From the NCBI GenBank assembly GCA_002964805.2, contig PUDQ02000049.1, forward strand, positions 1 through 64,000: DNA of 64,000 bases, given 5' to 3'. Both the position numbers and the translations under genes were made by a program. Shown here piece after piece: positions 25,280-37,118 of the stretch. The stretch comes from Trametes villosa (lineage: Eukaryota > Basidiomycota > Agaricomycetes > Polyporales > Polyporaceae). The stretch's first letter is position 1. Every line of letters starts with the position of its first letter. The notes beneath the pieces are model-generated. The model saw nothing but the letters and a program-made list of their open reading frames with translations. It did no database searches and was not told where the DNA came from.

Positions 25280-25921
25280 ATGGCTCTTGAGAACGACTCA
25301 CGGTTATGGCGAAGATGGGATTGGTGGGATACGTTCAGTGAAAGAGGAGGACGGGATATGATAGCACATATATATTGGATAGCATAATGACATGATTCGA
25401 ATCGAGAACAACGCGCCTCCAGCACATGGAATGCTTCGCAGGGGATCTAGAGGGAGAGAGTAATCAGCATTGTGTCGATGCACACGGTGCCAGCAGAGAA
25501 AATGATCAGGGTCCTCAAGCGTATAAAGAGGAACCAGGGTAAGTTGTCGTCAACAGGATCCGACTGGTGCACAGCAAGAAGTTCATCACATCGAACGAGA
25601 GGGAAATTATACTCACACATGATGCAAGGGGGACGAGCTGCAAGTCCGGTGAAAGGAAGACGTTGAGCGGGAGACACGACCATCGCCTGAAATTTCCGCG
25701 GTCGTTTATGTAGGGTGAGGTACAAACACATGCAAATAGGGGCGAAGAAGAGCGCCGACGAGAGTGTGGGCGCTAACATTGACTCGGAACTCCAGTCGAC
25801 GACGACATCTCAAACTTGTTGGCCCTTGGGTTGGGGCATAAGAGGCATAAATTGGCTAAGTTCCGTAGTGGGGGTCTAGACGGTACACGCAATTTCTGAT
25901 ACCGATCTCGAAAGTACGCAA
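25280..25921. other. convergent intergenic region DUG2 / USB1
   Basis: About 640 bases of 3' sequence between two converging genes. One minus-strand frame (25447-25779) is open but hydrophobic in an unstructured way and unsupported. No terminator-like or RNA element was recognised. Confidence 0.4.
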
Positions 25922-27094
25922 TCAGCCCTGCAGCCTCCACCTGCTCACTTCTTTGCCTATCCGCACGTGAACCTCCTCCGCTTCAAAGGTCCCCACTCCA
26001 GCGCGCACCAACTCTCGGGAAAACTCCGCTTGGAGTTGAGGTATCAGTGTTTCCGGGAAGCAGGGTATGGTTGGGAAGGCTCCCCCGGTAGGGGTAGTGT
26101 GTGCAGCCCCAGTTTTGTCTCCAGTAGCTGACGGTGCTTTCTCGGCTTGGTGTGAGGGCGCAGATGTAGGCGCAGAGCCATCCACCTGCGCTTCCAGGTG
26201 TGGTGGCTTAGCACCGTCGAGGAGGGCCCACGCTATCGAGGCATGGAATCGAGGGTCTTCGTAGAATTCCTTCTGTCGGAGGGTCCTCAAGAACGGGCTC
26301 AGCTCGTCCGATAATGCTTTGAGCTGTAAGATTTGTCCATTGATATACGTCAGCGCGGTAGACAACCTGACACGCACATCCTCATGTCCTGCGCCTACTT
26401 CCAAGGTCAGGAAGGTCCGGGTATGTTCGTCGTTAGTCAGTTCGGACAGGGCGGCAAACGACGCGGAGAAGCTAGATTGTCCCTGACACATCAGTTCGAG
26501 TGAAGGACATGCAGGGCATGCGTGAAGCTTACCTGTGCCTAGACTTGGCAGCTACTTTCACGATACGCTTGAATTCCTCACGCTGGTGAGCTCGTAGAAA
26601 CGTAGGTCGTGTCAACGAGATATGAAGCTCCATCTTAGCGTCTTCGAGTCCGTCGGCAATCCGCACTGGCTCGGGATTCGTGTCCAGCGGAGGTTGGGTG
26701 AAACCGACAGGGTGGAGCGACGAAACTGATAGTTTCGCTGAAGTAAAGATCCGCAACAGCAGTTTATGGAGTTTGGAGTTTCTCTCGACAGTGAGAGGAA
26801 CATAGACATATGCCGCGAACTGCCCTTCGACGTGTGGTGTGGTTCGACGTCGCCCTTGGTGTAGAGCTGGGTTATCCACAGGCCCTTCAGGCGCTAGGTA
26901 CTTCGACAGGGCAGGGAGTTTCCTAGTTACGAATGCGGATTTTAGTTTCCCGTTGCAACTGTAAAGAGGCATATGGGAGTTCACTTCAACTTCTTCGCGG
27001 GAGGCGTTGGCGCGGAGTCCGTTGGCGGAGTGTGGGCGTCGGTTTCTTCGTCGTCTGAGCTGCCATAGTCTACCAACGCAACTGCTCTCTTCAT
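25922..27094 (-). CDS. USB1: USB1/Mpn1 U6 snRNA phosphodiesterase
   Basis: A 2H-phosphodiesterase that trims and caps the 3' oligo(U) end of U6 snRNA, protecting the spliceosome's U6 from decay; nuclear. Exons on the minus strand: 27094-26985, 26922-26533 and 26471-25922, with introns of 62 and 61 bases. The N-terminus (MKRAVALVDYGSSDDEETD) and a short Pro-rich stretch lead into KKLPALSKYLAPEGPVDNP, then HVEGQFAAYVYVPL. The two catalytic His-x-Ser motifs are HISLTR (near 26615) and FHASIAWAL (near 26240), both intact. The end, VHVRIGKEVSRWRLQG, matches the family C-terminus. An inserted Ala/Pro/Thr-rich loop follows the second motif. It is divergent from the METTL25-like gene, with 191 bases between start codons. 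Confidence 0.9.
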
Positions 27095-27285
27095 TCGATG
27101 CCGGCTTTGTAGGACGGTTGGCTTAGCAAGCGCGGCGTGGAGGCAGGTGATAGTTAAGAAATAACTTGCGTGACTCTGCGAGAATGTGACAAGGATTGCC
27201 GCAGATTGCCGCCACACTTTCTTGCCTTTCCTCTCTTGGAAGCCGACCTTCACGTCCACAGCGCCCAAGACTCCTTCTCCGCCTC

Positions 27286-29157
27286 ATGCGCCGTTCTGGT
27301 CCTCCCACAACCTCCGAAAACCTTGCGGAGCTCGTAGACTTCCTGTCAAGCCCACTCGCGTCTAGCCTCTTCGAGCTACATCCAAACGACCTCGGCACCT
27401 CATCCTTTCGTCCACCCACCGAATGGTCCGAGTGGTGGGACTGGGCAGGCGAAGACGATGCTGAAAATTGCACCGACCCGTGGCTTCTCCTTTTGCAGTA
27501 CTACGACGCTCTCCGCGCCTCTCAGGAGGGTGCTGACGAGCCACTGTCTGGTCTCGCGGAAGGGATACCTCCTACTCTGCGAACTCTCGTAGAGGGTGCC
27601 ACCCGTCTCGCTCTGCCCCGAGAACCGGGACGTGTTATTTTCCCTCCCATAGAGCAGCTTAGTGGCCCTTCTGCTCTGCGAGTATCTTCTGGGGAACGGC
27701 GAGACGCGTCGGAAAAGGGTGTCCCGCTCCCAGGGATGTCGCCGAAAAAGGCCCACGAAGTTGTGCAAATGTCAGACTTCGTAGGTGACCTGCTGCAGTC
27801 CGATGTCGCACTACGCTCCCTCCGGCATGTTGTGGATGTGGGTGCAGGACAGGTATGTTACTCTGATATGATCCTGGCTGCGTACTACGTTACGATAAAC
27901 CCGTTCAAATTGTATGCTGACGGTTTTACCCATGGCTTTGAACAGGCGTACCTCTCTAGGATGTTGCGAGATAGACTTGGGCTGCACGTGCTCGCGCTGG
28001 ACTTCAGCGACGTTCAAACACAAGGCGCCGCGAAGAGGGGCGCCTCAAAGCCAAAACGCAAAGCTCCGCCGAACGGACCGGCTAGTTTTCCTCTTGACAC
28101 GCACCCAACGGACGTTGGGGCATCTGGGCAGCCAAAAGGCGATGGCGAACCTTCAGAACCTCGTCGCGGATCGCTCACATACGTCACCACGAAAATCGAC
28201 TCGAACACCCTCAGGAAGTCCACAGACGCGTGGATAGAACACGACCGCTCTGCAGTGTCTCTAGCGGCATCCGGTGCAGAAGGCCGCAACGGCACGCAGG
28301 ACCGCGACCCGACGCCTGTGCTCTTCGTCGCGCTGCATGCGTGTGGCTCGCTCACCCCAGACATACTCCGGACCTTTGCCGCGGCGGCTCAGTCTGACGC
28401 GGCCACCTGGACGCCTCGCGCAGCGGTGATCGTCGGATGCTGCTACAACATGCTGCGTCCAGAAGGTGCGATATCGCGATTGCACTGGTTACTTGCATCG
28501 CGATACTGATAGCTGGATAGACTTCCCCATTTCGCAGCAACTCATGGGGAAGGCTGGGCCGGCCTTTGCGTTGAGCCCGGGCCACCTGCAGCTCGCCGCG
28601 CAGGTTCCTTCGCAGTGGATGCGCTCAGAGGAGACGTTACGCGATGCGCGCCTCGCCCTCCGCAAGGTCGTCTGGCGCGCGCTCATCCAGGACGTCCTCG
28701 ACGACACACGGCAAGAAGCAGACGATCGCGGCATAAGTGGAGCAGACGGTCGCCCGAAGCGTCTGGGGAGGCTGAACGATGCCGCGTACGCCGACTGGGA
28801 GACGTTCGCGCGCCGCGTGCAGACGAAGCTGGACCTGCCGGATGACCGGTTTGTGCGCGCGGATCGCGCGCTGGAGAGACGCATCGAGGTCTTCCATGTG
28901 TTGCGATGCATCGTGGGCCCAGTGGTTGAGAGCCTGCTGTTACTGGATCGCGCACTGTGGACGCAGGAGGCACTGCAGGTGAGTCGCGGTGGATGTTTCG
29001 ACTGGCCGTTTGGTAATGTTGATGAACACCACGCAATCAGGGCACGGGCTTCAGTGTCGAGCTGGTAAACCTCTTCGACCAAGCCAGCGGGAGCGGGCGG
29101 AACGTCGCTATCGTCATACAGCCTGAAGAGGTCAACAACTCGCGTTCACACGAGTGA
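27286..29157 (+). CDS. METTL25/RRNAD1-like SAM-dependent methyltransferase
   Basis: Four exons: 27286-27852, 27946-28465, 28521-28978 and 29041-29157. The family signature MSPKKAHEV (near 27735) precedes the S-adenosylmethionine-binding motif VVDVGAGQAYLSRML, which crosses the first intron. The post-core strand is VLALDFSD (near 27990). Later come VLFVALHACGSLTPDILRTF (near 28320) and AAVIVGCCYNMLRPEDFPIS, which crosses the second intron and is the other hallmark of the METTL25 group. The C-terminus is helical and ends FSVELVNLFDQ. Human METTL25B/RRNAD1 and METTL25 are relatives whose substrates are not firmly known, so an RNA or protein target cannot be assigned. The start was taken at 27286; the frame is also open upstream to 27196, but without an ATG that fits better. 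Confidence 0.83.
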
Positions 29158-29529
29158 ACGCTGTAGACGAGGAAAGATCAATGCATATATCTCTATCCTG
29201 GTATAATGTACACGGTAGCCGGCAGGCGAAAGCATTTCAGGCGCAGGCCTGGAGAGTCAGAGGGACCGGGCGGAGAGCGACGACCATAGGACGGGACGGG
29301 GATGCGGTGGGTTTGAGGTGAACGTGAGTGCTACACATGGGACAGGGAGGGGACAACGATGCGACAACAGCAAATGAGAGGGGATGGAGATGGATATGGG
29401 GAGGAGATGGGGTGGAAAACAGCGTTAGTTACCGCGAACATGAACTTGAAGCTTGAGAGGGTGCGCGATCGTCCTTATGCGAACTTTGCGAAGACGAGGA
29501 AGAGTGGGCTGAGGTGTTTGTATGGGCAC
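29158..29529. other. convergent intergenic region METTL25-like / RING gene
   Basis: About 370 bases of AG-rich 3' flanking sequence between converging genes; nothing further recognised. Confidence 0.4.
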
Positions 29530-32500
29530 TCAGGGCACGATCTCGTCGGCGGTGGAAACACCCTGTATCTCCTGTTAGCTCGCAAGCACTCTCGCCGACA
29601 GCGGGTGCGCTCACCTTCGACCGACACGCTGGACAGTTGTTTCGGCCGACCTGGAGCCACTTGTCGACGCACTCCTGGTGGAACGCGTGTCGACAGTGCA
29701 TCAGGCGCACGTCGTCGTCGGGCTGGTAGTGGTCCAAACATATGAAGCACTGCACAACGTTGCCCCCGGGTCAGTCAGCGACACGGCTATCGCAAAACAA
29801 AGGGACGTACGCGGTGGGCGTAATCCGAGGCGACCCGGCCCTCGCGCTCGTACTGCTGGATTTCGCTGTACTTCACCGTCTGCAGGTCCGAGTTCTCGAT
29901 ATCCTCCTTCGTCGCGACCTGCGGCTTCACCTGGCCCAGCAACTCCGCGAGTTCCCTGCATCCCGCATCCGTCAGCCCCGTCCGCACATACACCCGCCCA
30001 AGGGCCGCAATAGTACTCACCACAGTGCCTCGTACGAATCGAGGTTGTCCGGGCCCGTGACCATATGGTGGTTCGGGGGGTAATAGCCTGCGAACGAACA
30101 GACCAGCCCAGCCCGTCAGTATCAGCATCTAGTCCCGCGAAGGGGAAGGCGAGGGAGAACGCGATACGCACCGCCGATGACGTAGATCAGGAACGTCCGC
30201 GAGCCCGTGCCCTCCGCCGGGGCCTGCCCGCCCTGCGCGGCGCCCCGCCGGCCGGGGCGGAGGTTGCGCAGCGCGGTCGCCGCGCGCGACTGCCAGCTGC
30301 GCCCGCGCGGGCCCTGCTCGGTGGGATCCAGCCGGCCCCAGTCGTCCTCGGGCCCGAGCGCGCTCTCGGACTCGGCGTGGGTGTGGGGGCCTTGGGAAGG
30401 GGAAGGGTGGGGGTGGGGGTGGGGGTGGGGGTGCGCGTGTCCGTGTACTTGGCCCATTTCGACGGATTGGAGCCCGACGACGATGACGGGCACTACCATG
30501 TTAGCGTTCGCGTCGGTCGCGGGGGGCGCGGACGACGGGGACTCCGCACCGTCTCTCGAGGCCGCTGCCGATCCTGGCGCGGACGAGTGCGAGTGCGATG
30601 GGTGTGATGGCGAGGAGGGGTCAGACGCTGGGGCTGCTGCTGCTCCAGGAGGCGGCGGCCCCTCCGCCTGCGCCTGCACGGAGGGGTGCGAGGAGGGGGC
30701 AGGGGGCTGTGGGAAGCCGGCCGCGGGGGGAGGGGGCGTGGCGGCAGCGTGCCCGGCGATTTGCGTCGCGTGGATCGGGCGGAAGCGGTACAGTCGCCAG
30801 AGATGGATGCCTGGGGGCCTGCGCTCGGCTTCCCCGCGTTCGCCCGCCGCTGGAGAAGCAGAGGAAGCGGATTGGGGAGAGGGGGAGGAAGGGTGGTCGC
30901 TGCGATGGGGCAGCTCGCGGCTCGCGGTGGCCATGGGCGGCATGGGCGTGGGGATGCGCGTCGCGGGGCGCTCGCCTTCGCCCTCGCCTTCGAGCTCAAG
31001 CTCGTCGTAGTCCTCGCCCTCGCCCTCGGAGTCGGAGACGTCGTCCAGCGGCGGCGGCTCGTCGTCCTCGGAGGCGCCAGACGGAGATTGCGAGCGTGGC
31101 TCGTCCTGCGACGGTTCCGTGGGGACATTACCTGCAGAAGCCGCGGGGAGTTCGTCGCTGCCGGCATTTGCGTCTTCAGTCGAGGGAGCAGCAGCACCCC
31201 CAGCGCCGCTCTCTGAGAGAGCAACGCGGAGGTCGGCCTGCAGGTCGAGCAGGAACCGCTCGAAGCTGTCCTCAGGCGGCGGCGGCCTCGCAGAGGGCCC
31301 CGCGTCCGCCGCTGCAGATGCCCGTGCAGCCTCGCCCTGAGCAGCCTCAACACGCTCCGCGGCAGGTTCAGCCGCCGCAGCCGAGCCCGAGACCGAACCC
31401 GAGCCTGAGCCGTCCCCAGTCAGGCCGAGGCCGACGTTGAGAGCGCGCGCCATCTCTGCGAGCATGATCTCGCCCGGGCGCATGTTGCCCGCATCCTCCG
31501 TGCCCGTCGCGCCGCCGCCGCTGCCCGCCTGAGGCGTGCCGTTGCGGTTGAGCCCGAGGCGGTCGCGGAAGCTCTCCCAGACGTTGCGGATCCGTTCCCG
31601 CCCCTCGCGCTGTTGAGGTGCAGCCATCGGGGCTGGAGGGACAGCGGAGGAAGGGTCGGCAGTGGCGTCGAGTCCGAATGCGGGGCCGCCGCCGAGCCCG
31701 GCGGTGGGTGTTGGGGACATGGGCCGCGGGATGGCGGGTGCGCCTTGCGCGGGGGCGTTGGGGTCCCCGTTCGCCTGGAAGCCGAGGCTGGGCGAGAACA
31801 GCGAAGCCGCGGTCGCGGCGGCCGCCACGCTGAAAGGGCCGTTAGCGTTAGCAATTAGACGTGGCAGACGGGAATAGCAGCAGCAAGGCGGCGGCGTACC
31901 TCAGGAGCGTTCCCAGGACGTCGATGCTGCCGGGCGACAGCGGGCGGGCGCGGGGGTCGGTGTCCTCCCCAGAGCCCGCGTCCGTCCCTGACGAGGCGGG
32001 AGAGTCGGTGGTGTCCGCGAGGTAGTCGGAGGACTCGGAGCTCTCGAAGGCGGAGCTCGACACGTCCGACGTCGACTGCGAGTGCAAGTGCAGAGGCGCC
32101 GCAGCGCTCGGGTCCGACGTCGACGACCGCTGCCGCCGCATGCTCGTCGGCCGCGGCAGGAACGCAGACAGCCTGCTCCGCGCGCTCTGCCGTTCCTCCT
32201 GCGGCCCCCCAGCCGTGCGGGGGACAGACGAGGAGCGGCGAGTCGGGGCTGCTGGGGGCGGCGCCGGGTTCACCGCCGACGCGGGCCGCGGCGCGGACGG
32301 CGGCGTGCTTGTGGGGTTGTCGCTCGTGTTCACCACGCCCTGCACGACGACGAGCGTGCCCGGGGGCGGGAAGTGGCGCGGGGCCTGCGCCGCCGCGGCT
32401 TGGGCGGCGGCGTCGTCCGCCTCGGGGAGTGTGGATGGGGCGTATGCGGGCGAGGGAGACGGTGCCGCATCAGAGCCGGAACCTGAGAACTGGCCGTCCT

Positions 32501-33266
32501 GCGAGCTGCCCTCGACAAAGAGGGAGTCGGGCGCGGGGCGCGGGTGGGGGCGCTCGAGCAGGAAGTCGCTGATCTCGCGCTCGATCTCCTGGGCGCGCTC
32601 GGGGCGCTCGTGGAACGGCGCGGGGGCGGGGGCGTCGGGCTTGCTGTTGTTGGGGGCTGTAGAGAGTGGGGAGGGGGATGGTTGCTCTGCGACGGCGATG
32701 GGGCGATTGACGTGGTTGTGGTCGTCCACGGATACGGCTTCTGTGTTGACTTCGGGCACGGGGACGGGCAGGGCCCGCGAGAGGTTGGAGGCTGTGGAGC
32801 AGGACGCGGGGGGCAAGAGGGAGAGAAAGGGCGCACTGGGGGAGGACTCGAGCGGGACGGGCTGCTCCTCGACCGCGAGGAGCTGGGCGTCGACGGCCGC
32901 TGCGGGGGCGGCGGGCTCCTGGAGCGCCTCCGAGAGGTTCGGCAGCGAGGCAGGCGCCTTGGAGAACCGCCTCGAGGAGCGCCATCGCTTGCGGAAGGAC
33001 GGGATCGGGTGCGAGGAGGACGAGGACGAGGACGGGGAGGGGGAGGGGGCGTCGGACTGGGTGCGCGGGCGGAGGAAGCTGCGGACGCTCCGCCGCGGGG
33101 ACGTCTTCGTCGACGGCGCGGCGGAGGTGCCCGGGGTGTCTATGCCATCTCGCGGGGTGGAGAGGCTGGAGTCGTAGTCGGACGGGGAGGAGGGGTGCGG
33201 GGGCTGGGGGAGGCGTGAGCGCGATACGGGCGGCGGGGGGCTTCTGCGGGAGTTGGCCTGGCCCAT
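29530..33266 (-). CDS. RING-H2 finger protein with N-myristoylation-type start (putative E3 ubiquitin ligase)
   Basis: Seven exons on the minus strand: 33266-31900, 31829-30172, 30087-30021, 29955-29811, 29749-29615 and 29562-29530, with one more small joint possible. Introns run from 52 to 84 bases. The product is over 1,000 residues. It begins MGQANSRR, fitting the Gly2/Ser6 myristoylation pattern. A very long Ser/Pro/Ala-rich disordered region follows, then a hydrophobic stretch FLIYVIGGYYPP (near 30175), a conserved LWELAELLGQVKPQVATKED segment, and at the extreme C-terminus a RING-H2 finger. That finger reads CFICLDHYQPDDDVRLMHC, then RHAFHQECVDKWL and NNCPACRSK, with all eight zinc ligands present (near 29747-29615). 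The last exon adds only GVSTADEIVP. By family it should transfer ubiquitin at a membrane surface; the target is unknown. Confidence 0.85.
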
Positions 33267-33643
33267 GCGAGCAGGGAGAGAGACTAAGGAGGGGTACGGT
33301 AGGGATAGATACGGTCGTGGACGAGAAGAGAGACGTGGACGCTGGCGGAGACGGTGAGCAGACGGGCGGGGGTGCCGAGGACGATGGGGAGAGCGTAAGG
33401 CGAGCGGGGGCTAGGCGCCCATAGAGGCGTAGCGTAATCGTTTCCGCCCCGCCACCTCCCTCGCCTCCTCCCCATGCCTATCTCGTCCTGCCGCAGCTGC
33501 TTCAGTTACACGCCGTGTATTCCTTCTCAGAAACAAACTATTGGCCTAAGTTATACAAAGATACACTGTGTGTCCGACTAGTACTGCTGCCCTCCTTTAT
33601 TCGCCCGAGAGTGCCCGATCCTGACAGATCATCCTCATCATCC
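33267..33643. other. intergenic region between RING gene and VIP1-like gene
   Basis: About 380 bases holding the 5' flank of the RING gene and the 3' end of the VIP1-like gene (same strand). No TATA or repeat was recognised. Confidence 0.4.
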
Positions 33644-34766
33644 TTACACAACCGTCGGCGCCTCCGCAGTCTTGCCCGCCGCTACAGACGGGTCCGCCGT
33701 CGTCGCCGCGCTGTGGACCGCGGGGTCGATCGGCGGTGCGGTCGAGCCTACGCCGGTCGAGGTTGCGGACGGGGCGCTGCTCGTCGCCGAGCCGGCCTTC
33801 TGGGTCTCGGCGATCCGCCGCGCCTCCTCGTGGATGTCGAGCACCTGCTTCGACGTCGACGTGTAGAACGCCTTCACCTTCTGCCCGAACGGCGACGAGA
33901 GCGCACGCGAGTAGTACTGCCATTCCAAACACTGTTAGAACCTTCTAAGGGTGCGATGGCATGAAGGCAACGCACGTCGCTTGCGGTCTTGGTGATGCCC
34001 TTCTGCTCGTCCACCGCCTTGGCCTGCTGAGTCGCGCTCGCGAGCGTCTCCTGCACCTTGCCGGAGATCGTCTTCTCAGGGCCGAGGGTCTTCGCGCCTG
34101 CAAATGGGCACACATGTTAGATTGAGTTCGGCTGGGAGCTGATAGGGAGCCGGCGTACCGAGGGTGGTGTCGAGGCTCTGGATGTAGGAGAGGAAGCGGG
34201 TGGAGATGCCGCGCTGCTGGTCGAGCTCGATTGCGCGCTGGAGGATCTGGTCGGAGAGGGTGTATCCCCTCGCGAGGTACTCTGCCGCAACTGCACGCGG
34301 GCGTCAGTTCCGCAACAAGCACACGATGGGGGAGAGTACTGACTGCCTGCGCGGGGCTTGTCGGTCTGGTCGATGTGGTCGGCGTGGGCGCCGTCGTCCT
34401 TGTCCTGGTGCTCGATGTCGCTGGTGATGGAGAGGTGGGCGCCGTCGAGGGTGCCGCCGTTGAGCATGAGCGCGGTCTTGGCCGCGGACGGCTTCTCGAA
34501 GTTGAGGGTGGCGATGTGCTTCGCCTGGTCGTACTCGACCGAGGTGATCTTGCCGCAGAATCTGGTGGCGAGCGCAGGCGTGAGCTTAATGGAATGAAAG
34601 GTGGAGAGGGGGATGAGGCGAGGCGACATACGTAAAGAAGTCGGTGAGGTGCTGCTCGGTGGTGGCGTCCGAGATGCCAGAGACCTGTGTGCACGCGGTT
34701 GCCGGGTGAGTGCCGCGCGTTCTCTGCGCAATTCCTGAGACTTACGTGGATGGTGTGAACAGACAT
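33644..34766 (-). CDS. Vip1-like RRM-domain protein
   Basis: Six exons: 34766-34746, 34684-34632, 34561-34344, 34290-34159, 34097-33976 and 33916-33644; every junction keeps the frame. The first exon encodes only seven residues (MSVHTIH). The RNA-recognition motif occupies the N-terminus: VSGISDATTEQHLTDFF (RNP2 region), then a degenerate RNP1 around IATLNFEKPSAAKTALML. After a short acidic linker comes a helical region (YTLSDQILQRAIELDQ, RGISTRFLSYIQSLD, ISGKVQETLASATQQAK), typical of the fission yeast Vip1 group. The tail is Ala/Thr/Ser-rich and ends in APTVV. The family is linked to RNA binding, but its precise role is unsettled. It is unrelated to the inositol-pyrophosphate kinase also called Vip1. 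Confidence 0.87.
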
Positions 34767-34843
34767 GGTCGTGGTTGTGTGTGTGGTTGTGCAGAGAGAG
34801 AGAGAGAGGGATCGATGAGGACTGTGATTGTCCGCTGCGCGCC

Positions 34844-34849
34844 CTTATA
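34844..34849 (-). promoter_or_regulatory. TATA-like element of the VIP1-like gene
   Basis: On the minus strand the sequence reads tataag, 78 bases before the start codon at 34766, and is followed by an AG/CT-rich leader. Confidence 0.4.
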
Positions 34850-34942
34850 CCGCCACTAACAGCCGAGCCACTCTGACGTCGCGGCCCAAATGACATCATC
34901 TGGCTCTAGGCGCCCGTCTACTACGCCCGGCCCGCCCTCCCG

Positions 34943-36665
34943 TTACGCCTGCGCATATCCGTCTTTCCCGGAGACGACGCCGTACGCGCCTCCGCCCCGC
35001 CCAAACATCGTCCGCAGGTCCCCCGCCAGCGCCTCGGGCTGCTCGTACGCCGCAAAGTGCCCGCCTTTGGGGTGCTCGCCCACAAATACCACCTTGCCCA
35101 GCGTGTACCCCCACCTGTCCGTTGTGGCTGGTTAGCACACGGGCATGGACGACAGAACGACGACGTACGACTTGGGCACTTGGAAGATCTCCCCTGGAAA
35201 GTAGGACAGCCCGACGGGGACCGAGTCCCCCTTCATCCCAATCATAACCTGCTCGTTCCGCCCGCTCCCGCCCGACATCTCGTAGTAGATCCGCACCGAC
35301 GCTGCAGGGCCCGCGCGCGAGAACCAGTAGATCGACACCCATTCCAGCACTGCCACGCACATCCATGAGCTCTCAATCCTGCAGGCAAGGTGTGCATATA
35401 AAAACGTACCCTCGTCATCTGTCCAGGGGTAGTCGTCCGTCCACCCCACTAGCTTCTCGTAGATCCACGCCAGCAGGCCCACGGGCGAGTCCGCCAGGCT
35501 GTACCCGATCGTCTGCGGCTGCGTCGCCTGCTCGACCATGTACCCGCTCCCTTTCCCGACGTGCTTTGCGGTCACTTGCAGTCGGGCGCGCGTCTCTGCG
35601 TCGTATGGCAGGAGGTTCCGCAGATAGGTGAGCGGGTGTGTGAAGAAACTTGGCGGTTCCGAGCTTCACGGCACGGTTTGTGAGCTCACAGGCGCGGCGG
35701 AAGAGGATGAGAGGGAGGGCGTACATGGGGATGTTCGTGTGCCAGGCCTTGAGGTGCTTGTGCCCGTACTGTCTGGCCGTGTGGGCGCCCAACTGGGTGA
35801 ATTGTACGCGTTAGCACGTCGAAAGTATAGGAGCAGGATACACTTGCGAAGTGTCCCCAATCGCCGCCCTGGTACGCTGCGAACGAGCATCAGCTCCGAG
35901 TCGGCGACCTCGTTTCGGTAGCACATGCGTAGTGACTGACCGTATTCCTCGTACCCCAGCGAGAGCATGAGCTTGTTCAAGAGCTATCGCCGCGAGCGTC
36001 AGCCCACACGACCTCCAGCAGGAAAAGCCCTCCTCCGACAAATTCACCTCAGCGTACTGCGCGGCCGCGAACCCTGGCTTCCTCGGCGCCTCCGAGAAGC
36101 CGAACCCGGGGAGGCTGGGCGCGACGACGTGGAAGCTCGGATACCCTCCTTTCGGGCCGCCTGCGGTGAGCAGCGGCAGCAGCTTGCGCACCTCGAGGAA
36201 GTGCCCCGGCCCTGTATATCGCACACACGAGCACGAGAAGAGGAGTCAGCGTGGGTGCAGCGAAGCTCGCATCGGGGCCGACGACCACATCGTGGGGAAG
36301 GGATATGTGGGAGCGCGGTACGTACACCCGTGCACGAACAGGAGCGGGATCGCGCCCGGCACGGCGCTCGGCTGGTGCACGTAGTGCACGTCCAGGCTCC
36401 CGTGCCCCGCGACGGCGATCGCGCGCGTGTACATGGGCAGCGCTGCGTTGATGCGCGCCTCCGCGGCGCGCCAGTCGAACCCGTCGCGCCAGCGGGACGC
36501 GAGGCGGTGGATGTCGGCGAGGGGCGCGCCGTAGGTCCAGCCGGCGTCCGAGAGCGTGTCGGGGAGCCGGGTGAGCGCGAGCTTGGTGTGGAGGGCGGAG
36601 AGGGCGGGTTCGGGGATGGAGAGCGTGAAGGGCTGTTCGGGGCTTGGTGGGGTGGGGGAGGCCAT
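34943..36665 (-). CDS. microsomal-type epoxide hydrolase, paralogue 1
   Basis: Alpha/beta hydrolase that opens epoxides to diols by a two-step ester mechanism, preceded by the EHN (epoxide hydrolase N-terminal) domain. The start at 36665 gives [19 protein letters not shown]. The EHN domain runs through [18 protein letters not shown] and [11 protein letters not shown]. The oxyanion motif HGWPG is split by a 114-base intron (36325-36212), and several more introns follow. [13 protein letters not shown] is present. The nucleophile elbow YQGGDWGH (near 35855) carries the expected Asp with Gly-Gly before it and Trp after. The charge-relay His lies in [16 protein letters not shown] (near 35065). The C-terminus is [13 protein letters not shown], ending in TAA at 34943-34945. 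Such enzymes detoxify aromatic or lipid epoxides or act in secondary metabolism. It resembles the gene at 39016 nearly throughout. Confidence 0.9.
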
Positions 36666-37118
36666 GGTGGATACTGGGGTGTGAGTATGTGGAAGGTGGT
36701 GAGTAGGGTTTTGAGCGGGGCGTTATATGGGCTGCTGCAAGCGGCGCTCCTTGAAACTGAATGCGCCCGAACGCGAGAGGGCGCGCTCGCGGGTACTTGG
36801 CGTCTGTCGTAAACGCTGCTTTGCCGAAGCCGCCAATGAGGATGTGTAACAGGTACTTGCCGTTGGATGCAGGTACAGGTAGAGGGTGTAGGTGATGCTG
36901 CTCAGTCGTCCACAGCCGCCGATATGGACAGCACGACACGGCCTCATGCGAACGTACCTCCATTCAGTCCTCAAAGTCGGCGTAAGAATGAGAGGTGCTC
37001 AAACTCAACTTTGACCTGTGGCATCTGCCACCAACCGGTCGGGTGACACCTTCAGAGCAGAGGGAGGGTAGTGATGATTATATCGCATTAATATGGCGTA
37101 CCGTAAGGGACCGCACGA
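36666..37118. other. intergenic region upstream of epoxide hydrolase 1
   Basis: About 450 bases. On the minus strand a tataac lies about 58 bases before the start of epoxide hydrolase 1 (plus coordinates 36723-36728) and may be its TATA element. The rest holds the 3' flank of the mitochondrial-protein gene. Confidence 0.4.

Noticed and set aside
25390..25410. gattcgaatc-like B-box suggesting a tRNA
   Set aside because: No A-box or cloverleaf could be built around it.
25447..25779. 110-residue hydrophobic minus-strand frame
   Set aside because: Lies in the 3' flank between converging genes, no recognisable topology or family, no promoter signs.
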